Below are positions 26,286 through 35,354 of a DNA stretch of 64,000 nt, piece after piece. This stretch comes from Sphingomonas hankookensis (GTDB taxonomy: Bacteria; Pseudomonadota; Alphaproteobacteria; Sphingomonadales; Sphingomonadaceae). The stretch covers positions 496,001-560,000 of the forward strand of contig NZ_CP117025.1 in assembly GCF_028551275.1 (NCBI RefSeq), given 5' to 3'. Made by a program: the position numbers and the translations under genes. Under the pieces are notes generated by a model. That model was not told where the DNA came from, did no database searches, and saw only the letters and a list, made by a program, of their open reading frames with translations. Numbering within the stretch: position 1 is the first letter of the stretch; every line of letters begins with the position of its first letter.

Positions 26286-26759
26286 TTACTGGTTCGGCCC
26301 CGGCCCGCCGGTCCCCGGCGCGCCGACCGTGCCGATATTGCCGAACAGGTCGCGGAAGAAGTTCGATTCGCGGCCCAGCGTCGGGGTCTTCTTGTCCCAC
26401 GGGCTGATGCCGACGACCTGGTCGACGCCGGTGCGGTCGATCTTGGTGACGTTGCCCGCCTGGTCGAACGTGATCTTCAGCGTCGTCTGGTCGACGGCGC
26501 GCGGGCGGTTGAACGCCAGGTTGCGGCTGTCGCGCGACAGATAGAACCATTCGCGGTCGGAAAACTGGCCGACGAAGGTCGGGGTGCCCAGCGTCTGCAA
26601 CACCGACTGGCGGGTATCGACGCCCGGCTGCACCGCGTTCACCAGATCGGGGTCGATGACATATCCCTGATGGCTGCGCAGCTTCGTGCAGCCTCCCAGG
26701 CCCGCCGCGGCACAGGCGATCATCAGCGCCACGGCGCCACGGGTGGGGAAGCGAACCAT
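26286..26759 (-). CDS. bamE: Outer membrane assembly lipoprotein BamE
   Basis: Lipoprotein subunit of the BAM complex that inserts beta-barrel proteins into the outer membrane. The 157-residue product has a lipoprotein signal with the lipobox AGLGGC. The SmpA/OmlA domain follows with GYVIDPDLVNAVQPGVDTRQSV, LGTPTFVGQFSDREWFYLS and ITFDQAGNVTKID. A Gly/Pro-rich tail ends the protein. The ATG at 26759 has a good GGAGA ribosome binding site, and the longer open frame is antisense to the neighbour. It is divergent from the cytochrome bc1 chaperone gene. Confidence 0.92.
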   Translation of the reverse strand: MVRFPTRGAVALMIACAAAGLGGCTKLRSHQGYVIDPDLVNAVQPGVDTRQSVLQTLGTPTFVGQFSDREWFYLSRDSRNLAFNRPRAVDQTTLKITFDQAGNVTKIDRTGVDQVVGISPWDKKTPTLGRESNFFRDLFGNIGTVGAPGTGGPGPNQ

Positions 26760-26877
26760 AAAATCTCCGTCCAGCGAACGCGCGACCGGGCCCCTCGCGA
26801 TTGCATCGCGCGGCCATGCGTTCAATATGACGGACCCGCGCCATCCACAAGTGCGCCCTTCATCTGCCCGGAGAGTC

Positions 26878-27387
26878 ATGCCGCTATCCCGCCTGTTCCG
26901 TCGCGAACCGCCGCCGCGCATTGCCGCCACGCTGTATAACGCGGTCGTGGCACGCGGGCGGCAGCCGCACTGGTATCTGGCCGGCGCGGTGCCCGACACG
27001 CTCGACGGCCGGTTCGACATGATCGCCGCCGTGCTGGCGATGGTGATGCTGCGGCTGGAGCGCGAAGGGGCAGGGGCCGTGCCCGCCGCCAGCCTCGCCG
27101 AATGTTTCGTCGACGATATGGACGGACAGCTGCGCCAGATCGGGTTCGGCGACATGGTCGTCGGCAAGCATATCGGGCGGATGATGGCGGCGCTGGGCGG
27201 GCGGCTGGGCGCCTATCGCGACGGGCTGGCCGACGGCACGTTCGAAGCGGCGCTGGTGCGCAACCTGTATCGCGGCGACGCACCCGCCCCCGACGCCCTC
27301 ACCCATGTCGCGACCGAATTGCGCGCCTTCCGCGCCGCGCTGGACGGCGTGGCCATCGACGACCTTCTTGCCGGAACCCTGCCATGA
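26878..27387 (+). CDS. Ubiquinol-cytochrome c chaperone family protein
   Basis: A 169-residue protein of the CBP3/UQCC family, which helps assemble the cytochrome bc1 complex in mitochondria and alphaproteobacteria. Visible signatures are LYNAVVARGRQPHWYLAGAV, FDMIAAVLAMVMLRLERE, ECFVDDMDGQLRQIGFGDM and VGKHIGRMMAALGGR. The start at 26878 follows a CGGAGAG ribosome binding site; the upstream frame is antisense to bamE. It is coupled to the DUF177 gene by a four-base overlap. This chaperone-DUF177 pairing beside bamE is common in the class. Confidence 0.9.
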   Translation: MPLSRLFRREPPPRIAATLYNAVVARGRQPHWYLAGAVPDTLDGRFDMIAAVLAMVMLRLEREGAGAVPAASLAECFVDDMDGQLRQIGFGDMVVGKHIGRMMAALGGRLGAYRDGLADGTFEAALVRNLYRGDAPAPDALTHVATELRAFRAALDGVAIDDLLAGTLP

Positions 27388-27902
27388 CTCCCGAATTCCA
27401 CCGTCCCGTCCGCATCGACCAGATCGGGGAGGGGGAGATGCGCCAACATATTTCCGCCGACACCGACGAACGCCGACGGCTGATGGGCCGCTTCAACCTG
27501 CTCGAGCTCGATTCGCTGGAGGCCGACTACAGCCTGCGCCGCGATGCCGCCGGCATCGTCGCGACCGGGCGACTGACGGCACAGGTCGCGCAACCCTGCG
27601 TCGCCAGCGGCGAACCGGTGCCCGAATCGGTCGACGAAGCCTTCACCCTGCGCTTCCTGCCCGAAGGCAGCGTGGAGGGCAGCGATGTCGAGCTGGACGA
27701 CGATGCGATGGATACGATGTTCTACACCGGCGCATCGATCGACCTCGGCGAAGCGGCAGCGGAAACGCTGGCGTTGGCCCTCGACCCCTATCCCCGCAGC
27801 CCCCATGCCGAAGAAGCCTTGCGCGCCGCCGGCGTGCTGAAGGAGGAAGAGGCGGGACCGATGTCCGCGCTGGGCGGCCTCAAGGACCTGCTCAAGAAAT
27901 AG
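27384..27902 (+). CDS. YceD family protein (DUF177)
   Basis: A 172-residue acidic protein of the YceD/DUF177 family, starting EFHRPVRIDQIGEGEMRQHI and containing TGRLTAQVAQPCVASGEPVPE and EGSDVELDDDAMDTMFYTGA. YceD homologues are needed for normal 23S rRNA levels and usually stand in front of rpmF; here no rpmF follows. Instead a long inverted repeat begins directly after the stop codon. ATG at 27384 overlaps the chaperone gene stop. Confidence 0.87.
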   Translation: MTPEFHRPVRIDQIGEGEMRQHISADTDERRRLMGRFNLLELDSLEADYSLRRDAAGIVATGRLTAQVAQPCVASGEPVPESVDEAFTLRFLPEGSVEGSDVELDDDAMDTMFYTGASIDLGEAAAETLALALDPYPRSPHAEEALRAAGVLKEEEAGPMSALGGLKDLLKK

Positions 27903-28087
27903 GTTCACGCGAAGGCGCGGAGAGGAAGAGAGCAAGCTGCGAAGCAGCCCTTACTCTTCGCCATCACCGGGCGCGACGTCTCCCGAACGCGCGCCGCTCG
28001 CCAAGTATACAACCCCCCCGCGTCTCCGCGCCTCCGCGCGAACCCCTAAATGCCTTCCTTCGCGCCCTTCGCGCCTTCGCGTGAACC
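27903..28087. repeat. Long imperfect inverted repeat, family R1 copy 1
   Basis: Begins GGTTCACGCGAAGGCGCGGAG and ends with the opposed CTTCGCGCCTTCGCGTGAACC. An internal CGCGTCTCCGCGCCTCCGCG is shared with the copies at 34234-34491 and 42356-42538. It spans the end of the DUF177 gene and the last codons of the opposing TetR gene. Confidence 0.8.
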
Positions 28088-28690
28088 AAAAATCCCCCGC
28101 GCCAGTAGCGATGCGATGACATCCGCCACGTCCTCGGGCGACCGATCCTCGTCCCACACGCCGTAGCGCAGGCCCAGAAACACGTTCATCCCCATGATCG
28201 CCCAGGCATGCACCTCGGCCTGCGCATCCTCCGGCCCGGTGCGAATCCGCGCCGCGATCCGTTCTGCCGTGGTCGAATAATGCCGGCGAAAGCTCGCCGG
28301 ATCGACGAACTCCGCCTCGTCGATGATCCGGTAGATTTCCTTGTGCGTCCGCACGAAGCGGATGAATTCCAGCAACCCCGCGCGCTCCGCCGCGATGCGC
28401 CCGTCCGCCCCGCGAATCGCCGGGGCGACATGATCGCGCACCTGCGCCGACATGTCGGCGACCAGCGCGCGGAACACCGCGTCCTTCGAATCGAAATAGG
28501 TGTAGAAACTGCCCAGCGCCACGCCAGCGCGGCGGGTGATCCCGCTGATCGATCCTTCGTGAAACCCCTTTTCCCCGAACTCGGCGGCGGCGGCGTCGAG
28601 GATGGCGCGCTGCGTCCGGCGACCGCGTTCGGTGCGCGGCATCTTGTCCACCGGCACGTTCCCGTCCGGCCCGGCAGCGTCGGTCGCCAT
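28046..28690 (-). CDS. TetR family transcriptional regulator
   Basis: A 214-residue one-component regulator. The DNA-binding domain is at about residues 20-70 (RRTQRAILDAAAAEFGEKGF, then GITRRAGVALGSFYTYFDSK), followed by a ligand domain of the type with FIRFVRTHKEIYRIIDEAEF. It is divergent from a TonB-dependent receptor gene followed by an MFS transporter, the probable targets. The start at 28690 has a GGAGAGGAGAA ribosome binding site. The last residues (GSREGAKGAKEGI) are written by the interspersed repeat R1, so the natural C-terminus may have been extended by repeat insertion. Confidence 0.87.
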   Translation of the reverse strand: MATDAAGPDGNVPVDKMPRTERGRRTQRAILDAAAAEFGEKGFHEGSISGITRRAGVALGSFYTYFDSKDAVFRALVADMSAQVRDHVAPAIRGADGRIAAERAGLLEFIRFVRTHKEIYRIIDEAEFVDPASFRRHYSTTAERIAARIRTGPEDAQAEVHAWAIMGMNVFLGLRYGVWDEDRSPEDVADVIASLLARGIFGSREGAKGAKEGI

Positions 28691-28718
28691 GTTTTTCTCC
28701 TCTCCCCACGGGCATAAG

Positions 28719-28741
28719 TTGAAACCCGGTTCAGCTTTCAG
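28719..28741. promoter_or_regulatory. Possible TetR operator
   Basis: TGAAA-N11-TTTCA (28720-28740), with an inner TGAA-N6-TTCA, lies in the 114-bp gap between the divergent TetR and receptor genes. Symmetric and well placed, but not proven as the binding site. Confidence 0.4.
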
Positions 28742-28804
28742 TATAGCGAAGCGCAACGGCGTACAACCCGGCCAACGGGTGGCGTTCATGTCAGGGAGAG
28801 GTCG

Positions 28805-31042
28805 ATGCGTCGCACATTCGGAATCCGCGCCAGTCTGTTGATGGGAGCGGCGCTCGCCGCATCGCCCGCGCTTGCGCAAACCACCGAAACCCCGCCCGCA
28901 GCCCCCGCCGACTCGGCCTCGGTGGTCGAGGATCAGGGCGACGGCGACATCGTCGTCACCGCGCGGCGGCGCGCCGAAAGCGTCATCGACGTGCCGATCG
29001 CCATGTCGGTCGTGACCGGCGACCAGCTGGAGCGCACCGGCGCGGTCGATATCACCGCCTTGCAGGACAAGACGCCCAACCTGACGCTGCAGATCGCGCG
29101 CGGCTCCAACTCGACGCTGATCGCCTTCAGCCGCGGCGTCGGGCAGCAGGATCCGCTGTGGGGCTTCGAACCCGGCGTCGGCCTGTATCTCGACGATGTC
29201 TATGTCGCCCGGCCGCAGGGCGCGGTGCTCGACATTTTCGACGTGGAACGGGTCGAGGTGCTGCGCGGGCCGCAGGGCACGCTCTATGGCCGCAACACCA
29301 TCGGTGGCGCGATCAAGTACGTCACCAAGCGGCTGGGCAACGACTATGCCGCCACCGCCCGCGCCTCCTACGGCTCGTACAACCAGTTCGACCTGGTCGG
29401 GCAGGTGACGGTGCCGATCGGCGATACCTTCGCGATCGGCGGCGCGATCGCCCGCTACAAGCGCGACGGCTATGGCACCAACCTGACCACCGGCGCCGAC
29501 CAATATGACAAGGACGTGCTCGCCGCGCGTGTCTCGGCGGAATGGACGCCGACCGATGCGATCTTCGTGCGGGTGGCGGGCGACCGCACGCTCGACCGGT
29601 CGAACCCGCGCCACGGCACCCGCCTCGTCGGCAACGGCAACGACCCGCGCTACGCCCCGACCGGCAATGTCTATGACACCCGCGCCGGCATCGGCGACCG
29701 CAACCGGGTGGTGGCGCAAGGGCTGTCGCTGACCGGCGAGTTCAGCTTAAGCGACCTGCTGACCTTCAAATCGATCAGCGCCTATCGCGAAGGCGCCACC
29801 AACACCGTCATCGATTTCGACAACACCGCGCTGCCCACGCTCGACGTGCCGGCGGAATATGACGACAACCAGTTCACGCAGGAACTGCAACTGCTGTTGC
29901 AGGGCGACCGGGTGCAGGGCGTCGTCGGTCTCTATTACCTCAACGCCACCGCATCGGGCGCGTTCGACACGGTGGTCGGCGGCCTCAACCTCACCACGCT
30001 GACCTCGGGCGAGGTCAAGACCAAAAGCTATGCCGCGTTCGGCGACATCAGCTTCGACGTGACCGACCGGCTGAAGATTTCGGGCGGCCTGCGCTATACG
30101 AAGGACGACAAGACCGGCACGGTGTTCCGCCGCAACTATGCCGGCATCCGCAGCCCCCGCTTCGGCAATGCGAACGCGGTGCCCGGCCTGATCCGCACCG
30201 ATTACACCAACGACCGCAGCTTCGACCAGTTCACCCCGCGCGTCTCGATCAGCTATGAGCCGCGCCGCGACCTGAACCTGTACGCGTCGTGGGGCAGGGG
30301 GTTCAAATCGGGCGGGTTCGACATGCGCGGCGACGCGGTGTTCACCCCGACGACCGTCAATGGCTACGACCCCGAAAAGATCACCAGCTACGAAGTCGGC
30401 ATGAAGGGCGCGTTCCTCGACCGCACCCTGTTCCTCAACATGGCCGGCTATTATTCGCGCTACACCGACCAGCAGGTCACGATCCAGGTGCCCAACATCG
30501 CCGGCGGCATCGCCAGCTTCGTCGATAACGCCGGCAAGGCCGACATTTACGGGCTGGAGATCGAGGGGCGGATGGTGCCGTCGCGCAATTTCTCGGCACA
30601 GGTGTCGTTCGGCTACACCAATGCCGATTACAAGGAATTCCTGACCTTCATCGGCGGCGGCACCACCCCGGTCGATGTATCGAACCAGCGCGTGTTCCAG
30701 AATACGCCCGAATTCACCGCCGCCGCATCCTTCACCGCCTCGACCGACTTTGCCGGCGGATCGCTGTCGGTGACGCCCGAAGTCACGTTGCGCAGCGACT
30801 ATGCGCTGTTCGAGATCCCGACGCCCGCACTCGACCAGGACGGCTATGCGCTGGTCAACGCCGCCGCCAACTGGATTTCGGGCGACGGCCGCTACCGGCT
30901 CGGCATGGCGCTGCGCAACCTGACCGACCAGCGCTACCGGGTGGGCGGCTACAACTTCCCCGGTGCGGTTTTCGGCAATTCGATCATCGGCTATTACGGC
31001 CCGCCCCGCACCGCGACCGCAACGTTCGAAGTGAAGTTCTAA
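28805..31042 (+). CDS. TonB-dependent outer membrane receptor
   Basis: Energised outer-membrane channel for a large or scarce nutrient. The 745-residue product has a signal peptide (MRRTFGIRASLLMGAALAASPALAQ cut after AQ) and a TonB box-like DIVVTARRRAE. The plug domain ends in VERVEVLRGPQGTLYGRNTIGGAI, and the 22-strand barrel ends ATATFEVKF with the terminal phenylalanine. It resembles the sphingomonad receptors that take up plant or aromatic compounds rather than siderophore-specific ones. It is followed by an MFS transporter and is divergent from a TetR gene. Substrate not known. Confidence 0.92.
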   Translation: MRRTFGIRASLLMGAALAASPALAQTTETPPAAPADSASVVEDQGDGDIVVTARRRAESVIDVPIAMSVVTGDQLERTGAVDITALQDKTPNLTLQIARGSNSTLIAFSRGVGQQDPLWGFEPGVGLYLDDVYVARPQGAVLDIFDVERVEVLRGPQGTLYGRNTIGGAIKYVTKRLGNDYAATARASYGSYNQFDLVGQVTVPIGDTFAIGGAIARYKRDGYGTNLTTGADQYDKDVLAARVSAEWTPTDAIFVRVAGDRTLDRSNPRHGTRLVGNGNDPRYAPTGNVYDTRAGIGDRNRVVAQGLSLTGEFSLSDLLTFKSISAYREGATNTVIDFDNTALPTLDVPAEYDDNQFTQELQLLLQGDRVQGVVGLYYLNATASGAFDTVVGGLNLTTLTSGEVKTKSYAAFGDISFDVTDRLKISGGLRYTKDDKTGTVFRRNYAGIRSPRFGNANAVPGLIRTDYTNDRSFDQFTPRVSISYEPRRDLNLYASWGRGFKSGGFDMRGDAVFTPTTVNGYDPEKITSYEVGMKGAFLDRTLFLNMAGYYSRYTDQQVTIQVPNIAGGIASFVDNAGKADIYGLEIEGRMVPSRNFSAQVSFGYTNADYKEFLTFIGGGTTPVDVSNQRVFQNTPEFTAAASFTASTDFAGGSLSVTPEVTLRSDYALFEIPTPALDQDGYALVNAAANWISGDGRYRLGMALRNLTDQRYRVGGYNFPGAVFGNSIIGYYGPPRTATATFEVKF

Positions 31043-31049
31043 CCAAGGC

Positions 31050-31184
31050 TCCTCCCCACATCGTGGGGAGGGGGACCAGCCGCAGGCTGGTGGAGGGGCA
31101 GGGCCGCGATCGCTGACGTAGCGTGTGGGGCAATGCCCCTCCACCATGCTACGCATGGTCCCCCTCCCCGCGGAGCGGGGAGGA
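31050..31184. repeat. Interspersed hairpin repeat, family R2 copy 1
   Basis: About 135 bp with opposed ends CCTCCCCACATCGTGGGGAG and CCCCTCCCCGCGGAGCGGGG. Inner arms are GGACCAGC...GGTGGAGGGG and CCCCTCCACCATGC...GGTCC. The same element is at 63268-63400. It lies between the TonB receptor and the MFS gene and could attenuate expression of the second. Confidence 0.8.
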
Positions 31185-31198
31185 TTTAGAGGGACGAC

Positions 31199-32425
31199 AT
31201 GAAAAACCCCCGCATCACCCTCGCCATGTTGCTGCTGGTCTACAGCTTCAACTTCCTCGACCGGCAGATCCTCTCGATCCTGGCGCAGCCGGTGCAGCGC
31301 GACCTCGGCCTCGACGACGGGCAGATGGGGATGCTGGGCGGCCTCGCCTTCGCCGCGCTCTATTCGACGCTGGCGATCCCGCTCGCGCTGATCGCCGACC
31401 GCACCAGCCGCACCTGGGTCATCACCATCAGCCTCGCGGTGTGGAGCGGCTTCACCGCGCTATGCGGCGCGGCGCAGAATTTCACGCAGATGTTCCTGTT
31501 CCGCCTGGGCGTCGGCGTGGGGGAGGCGGGCGGCGTCGCCCCGTCCTATGCACTGATCGCCGACACCTTCCCGCCCGAACGCCGCGCCCGTGCACTCGCC
31601 ATCTACTCGCTCGGTATCCCGCTCGGCGCAGCGGGCGGTGTGCTGCTCGGCGGCTATATTGCGCAGGCGGTCGAATGGCGCACCGCCTTCTACACGGTCG
31701 GCATCGCCGGCCTCGTCATCGCGCCCTTCTTCCGCTGGATCGTGCAGGACCCGCCCCGCGTCGCCGCCAGCGCCGACCGCATCCCCGTCGGCCGCGTCTT
31801 CGGCATCCTCGCGGCCAAACCCGGCTTCTGGCTGCTGGCGTTCGGCGCAGCGGCGGGATCGACCTGCGGCTATGGCGTCGGCTTCTGGCTGCCCAGCCTG
31901 ATGATGCGCAGCTTCGGCCTCGACCTCGTCCAGTCGGCCCAGTTCATCGGCGCGCTGCTGCTGAGCGGCGGGGTGGCGGGCATCCTGCTCGGCGGGGCGC
32001 TCGGCGACCGGCTGGGCGCGCGGAACCGGCGCTGGTACGCGCTGCTGCCGGCGCTGTGCTACATACTGGGCACGCCGTTCTTCATCGCCGGGGTATTGTC
32101 GAGCAGCTGGATCGCTGCCTTCGCGCTGTTCGTGATCCCGCAGGCGCTGGTCTATGTCTGGCTCGGCCCGGTCCTGACCGCCGTCCAGCATCTGGTGCCC
32201 GCCCACATGCGTGCCACCGCTTCGGCCTGTTTCCTGCTCATCAACAACCTGATCGGGTTGGGCTTGGGCAGCTGGTTCGTCGGCCAATTGTCGAAGGCGC
32301 TGACCCCGACCTATGGCAACGAATCGCTCCGCTACGCCATCGCGGCGGCGCTGTGCCTGTATCTGGTCGCCGGCGCGCTGATGGCACTCGCCAGCCGCCG
32401 GCTGGGGCGCGATTGGGTGGCGTAG
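31199..32425 (+). CDS. MFS transporter, spinster/hexuronate-like
   Basis: A 408-residue twelve-helix major facilitator. The first helix has LVYSFNFLDRQILSILAQPV, typical of the spinster-like subfamily, followed by the loop 2-3 motif IADRTSRTWVITI and FRLGVGVGEAGGVAPSYALI. The start has an AGAGGGA ribosome binding site provided by the end of the repeat upstream. It probably moves the nutrient brought in by the adjacent TonB receptor across the inner membrane, under TetR control. Substrate not known. Confidence 0.88.
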   Translation: MKNPRITLAMLLLVYSFNFLDRQILSILAQPVQRDLGLDDGQMGMLGGLAFAALYSTLAIPLALIADRTSRTWVITISLAVWSGFTALCGAAQNFTQMFLFRLGVGVGEAGGVAPSYALIADTFPPERRARALAIYSLGIPLGAAGGVLLGGYIAQAVEWRTAFYTVGIAGLVIAPFFRWIVQDPPRVAASADRIPVGRVFGILAAKPGFWLLAFGAAAGSTCGYGVGFWLPSLMMRSFGLDLVQSAQFIGALLLSGGVAGILLGGALGDRLGARNRRWYALLPALCYILGTPFFIAGVLSSSWIAAFALFVIPQALVYVWLGPVLTAVQHLVPAHMRATASACFLLINNLIGLGLGSWFVGQLSKALTPTYGNESLRYAIAAALCLYLVAGALMALASRRLGRDWVA

Positions 32426-32445
32426 CAGCACCGACGCCCCCACCC

Positions 32446-32590
32446 GTATCCCCGCGAAGGCGGGGATCCAGACTATGCCATTACGGGAAAACCCAATTTG
32501 GAGAACGTATCCCCGCGAAGGCGGGGATCCAGAGCCAGGCAATGCAACGTCACGTTCGAAACCCTGGACCCCCGCCTGCGCGGGGGTACG
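32446..32590. repeat. Three REP-like units, family R4
   Basis: Two direct copies of GTATCCCCGCGAAGGCGGGG with ATCCAGA (32446 and 32508) and one opposed copy, TGGACCCCCGCCTGCGCGGG with GGTAC, near 32570. They occupy the gap between the convergent MFS and prfC genes. Same family as 16398-16481 and, more distantly, 39322-39420. Confidence 0.8.
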
Positions 32591-32602
32591 GGATCAAGCG
32601 AA

Positions 32603-34173
32603 CTACCGCTCCCGCGTCGCCGCGAACGCCACCTTCGAATAGCGGTCGGCAATATACCCGACCTCCCACGCGCTTTTCGCCAGGAACACCGGATTCCCGT
32701 CCCGATCCTTCGCCATCGCCGAGCGATGCAGATCGGTGAACGCCTTCAAATCCGCAGGATCGGCCGCCGACACCCAGCGTGCGGTTTCGAACGGCGCCAT
32801 TTCCAGCCCCGCCGCGACTTTATATTCGACCTCCAGCCGGCTGAGCAGCACTTCCAGCTGCAACTGTCCGACCACCCCGATCACCCAGTTCGACCCGATA
32901 TCGGGATAGAAGACCTGCGTGACGCCTTCCTCGGCCATGTCGTCCAGCGCCTTGCGCAACTGCTTGGTCTTGGTCGGGTCCTTCAGCACCACGCGCCGCA
33001 GGATTTCCGGCGCGAAGTTCGGCAGCCCGGTAAAGCGCACATCGGCCCGCTCCGACAGCGTATCGCCGACCCGGAGCGTCCCATGGTTCGGAATACCGAT
33101 GATATCGCCCGGATAGGCCTCATCCGCCAGCTCGCGTTCGCGCGCGAAGAACAGGATGGGGGAGTGGATCGCGATCGGCTTGCCATGGCCGGTCGGGGTC
33201 AGTTTCATGCCGCGCTTGAACGTTCCCGAACACAGCCGCATGAACGCGATGCGGTCGCGGTGGTTCGGGTCCATGTTCGCCTGCACCTTGAACACGAAGC
33301 CGGTCACGCGGTCGTCGGTCGGATCGACCGGGGCGGGTTCGGCGGGCTGCGGGCGGGGCGGGGGGCGTGGCGCGCGATCGCGTCGATCAGCGAATCGACC
33401 CCGAATTCCTTCAGCGCCGACCCGAAATAGACCGGGGTCAGGTCGCCCGCGCGATACGCCGCACCGTCGAACGCGGCATAGCCCCCGGTGGCAAGCTCCG
33501 CCTCCTCGCGCAGCCGCTCGGCGCCTTCGGCCGACAGCACCTCGTCGATGCGCGCATCGTCCAGCCCGGTGAACTGCTCGACCTTGCCCTGAAAATCCTT
33601 GGTCCCGGCCTCGGGCTGCAACAGCCGGTTGTCGACCAGGTCGTAAATCCCCTCGAACTGCCCGCCCATGCCCGCCGGCCATGTCATCGGGCAGACGTCG
33701 AGCGCCAGCATGTCGGCGACTTCGTCCAGCAGCGCGAACGGGTCGCGACCCTCGCGATCGACCTTGTTGACGAAGGTGATGATCGGCACGCTGCGCAACC
33801 GGCACACTTCGAACAGCTTGCGCGTCTGCGGCTCGATCCCCTTGGCCGCGTCGATCACCATCACCGCCGAATCGACCGCGGTCAGCGTGCGATAGGTGTC
33901 CTCGGAAAAATCCTCGTGGCCCGGCGTGTCGAGCAGGTTGAAGGTCAACCCGTTCCGCTCGAACGTCATCACCGACGAGGTGACCGAAATTCCGCGCTGC
34001 TGCTCGATCTTCATCCAGTCCGACCGCGCGCGCCGCGCGGCGCCACGTGCCTTGACCTCGCCCGCCAGATGGATCGCACCGCCGAACAGCAGCAGCTTTT
34101 CGGTCAGCGTGGTCTTGCCGGCGTCGGGGTGGGAGATGATCGCAAAGGTGCGGCGATCGGAAATATGGTCCAT
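32603..34173 (-). pseudogene. prfC: Peptide chain release factor 3 with a one-base frameshift
   Basis: RF3 is the GTPase that removes RF1/RF2 from the ribosome after termination. The N-terminal part starts [20 protein letters not shown], with G1 [13 protein letters not shown]3 DTPGHEDF and G4 NKVD, but ends in a stop at 33304. Domains II and III continue in another frame ([20 protein letters not shown] to FAATRER, stop 32603). The break is at a run of six G on the + strand (33360-33365). Adding one base there restores [14 protein letters not shown] and a 523-residue RF3 of normal length. Both halves look well conserved, so this is either a sequencing error, a recent mutation, or slippage on the homopolymer. 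If real, full-length RF3 is lost. Confidence 0.9.
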
Positions 34174-34233
34174 CGCCGGCCTTTAGGGCCGGGCGGGGAG
34201 GGCGGCAAGATTCGGGTGCGTACGGCGGGGGAA

Positions 34234-34491
34234 GAAGAAGGTGGGTTCACGCGGAGGCGCGGAGGCGCGGAGAGAAGAAGGATTGCGCGCAGAGGCGCAG
34301 AGGACGCAGAGGAGTTGCGTGGGCGGCGAGGCTCCGCCGCGCCAGCGGCTCTTTCGCTCGTTGCCGCGAATGCAGCGGTCTCCCGAACGCACCCGCTCGC
34401 AGCGAACGCACCCCCTCAGCGTCCTCTGCGCCTCCGCGCGCAATCAACCTTACTCCTCCGCGTCTCCGCGCCTTCGCGTGAAAATCAACCT
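34234..34491. repeat. Long imperfect inverted repeat, family R1 copy 2
   Basis: Begins GGTTCACGCGGAGGCGCGGAG and ends CTCCGCGTCTCCGCGCCTTC with GCGTGAA. Inner arms repeat AGAGGCGCAGAGGACGCAGAG and its complement. It lies between prfC and the aldose epimerase gene, both on the minus strand, and accounts for most of the 311-bp gap 34174-34484, in which I see no gene. Confidence 0.8.
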
Positions 34492-35354
34492 TCCAACGTC
34501 ACCGACATAGCCGCCCGATGCGACTGCCCCGGCGCGACGCGGCGAATCCCCGGCTTGTCGAAGATGTCACCGGCAAATCCTTCCGGATCGGCAATCCCGT
34601 CCCACGGCTCGATACAAACGAAGCTCGCACCCGGCTTCGTCCAGATCCCCAGCTTCGGCATCCCCGGAAAATCGACCCGCAACTGCGGCCCGTCCGGCGC
34701 CCCGTACCGCACCCAACTACTTGCAACCGGGTCATAAACCAGCGCATCGTCCGCAAACAGATCGTCGGTCAGCGTCAGCACCCGATCGACCGCCGGATCG
34801 GGCCGACGCTCCGGCGCGATCGTGCCGTTGGCCGCAATCGCGGCGACCGTGCCAACTTCCGCGTCCGAAAACACCATCCGGTGCGCCGCCCGATCGCGTC
34901 CATAGGGCAGCGGCCACGCAAAGGCCGGATGAAACCCGATGCTCGCCGGCAGGTCGCGGTCGCCGGTATTGGTCACCGTCACCTCGCTATGGAGGGTTGC
35001 CCCCTCCAGCCGATGTTCCACGTGGAGCATGAACGCGAACGGATAGAGCTTCCGCGTCTCCGCATCGTCGACCAGCTCGAACCGCACGAAAGTATCGGAA
35101 TGCGCAACCTTCGCGAACATCCGCCGCCGCGCAAAGCCGTGCTTGGCGAGGTGGTAGACCGCGCCACCCACATGATAGCGATCGTCCTGCACCGCGCCGA
35201 TGATCGGGAACAGGATCGGCGCATGGCCGGTCCAGAACGCCGGATCGGCATTCGTCATCAGCTCGCGACCCTGCGCGTCCCGGATCGACTGCAATTCCGC
35301 GCCCAATGCCTCGACCGCGACCGTCAGCGTGCCGTTGCCCAGCGTCACCGTCAT
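34485..35354 (-). CDS. Aldose 1-epimerase family protein (LacX-like)
   Basis: A 289-residue member of the galactose mutarotase superfamily, expected to act on the alpha/beta anomers of an aldose or hexose phosphate. The conserved histidines are in HAPILFPIIGAVQDDRYHV...LAKHGFARRR and IGFHPAFAWPLP, and the C-terminal glutamate is in SFVCIEPWDGIADPEGF. The pattern fits the LacX/YeaD-like branch rather than GalM. ATG overlaps the pheT stop by four bases, an unusual partner for a tRNA synthetase gene. A degenerate parS-like sequence lies within the coding region. The stop codon abuts repeat R1. Confidence 0.85.
   Translation of the reverse strand: MTVTLGNGTLTVAVEALGAELQSIRDAQGRELMTNADPAFWTGHAPILFPIIGAVQDDRYHVGGAVYHLAKHGFARRRMFAKVAHSDTFVRFELVDDAETRKLYPFAFMLHVEHRLEGATLHSEVTVTNTGDRDLPASIGFHPAFAWPLPYGRDRAAHRMVFSDAEVGTVAAIAANGTIAPERRPDPAVDRVLTLTDDLFADDALVYDPVASSWVRYGAPDGPQLRVDFPGMPKLGIWTKPGASFVCIEPWDGIADPEGFAGDIFDKPGIRRVAPGQSHRAAMSVTLEG
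35014..35029. promoter_or_regulatory. Degenerate parS-like site 5 (inside aldose epimerase gene)
   Basis: TGTTCCACGTGGAGCA differs by one base from a perfect palindromic parS-like site. It encodes MLHVEH and lies about 21 kb from the putative oriC. It could be a weak ParB site or a remnant. Confidence 0.45.

Noticed and set aside
29747..31156. 469-codon open frame antisense to the TonB receptor
   Set aside because: Shadow of a high-GC gene; composition rich in R, A, V and E with no recognisable motif.
34044..34049. CACGTG core in prfC as another parS
   Set aside because: Flanks GCGCCACGTGCCTT lack the TTC/GAA arms.
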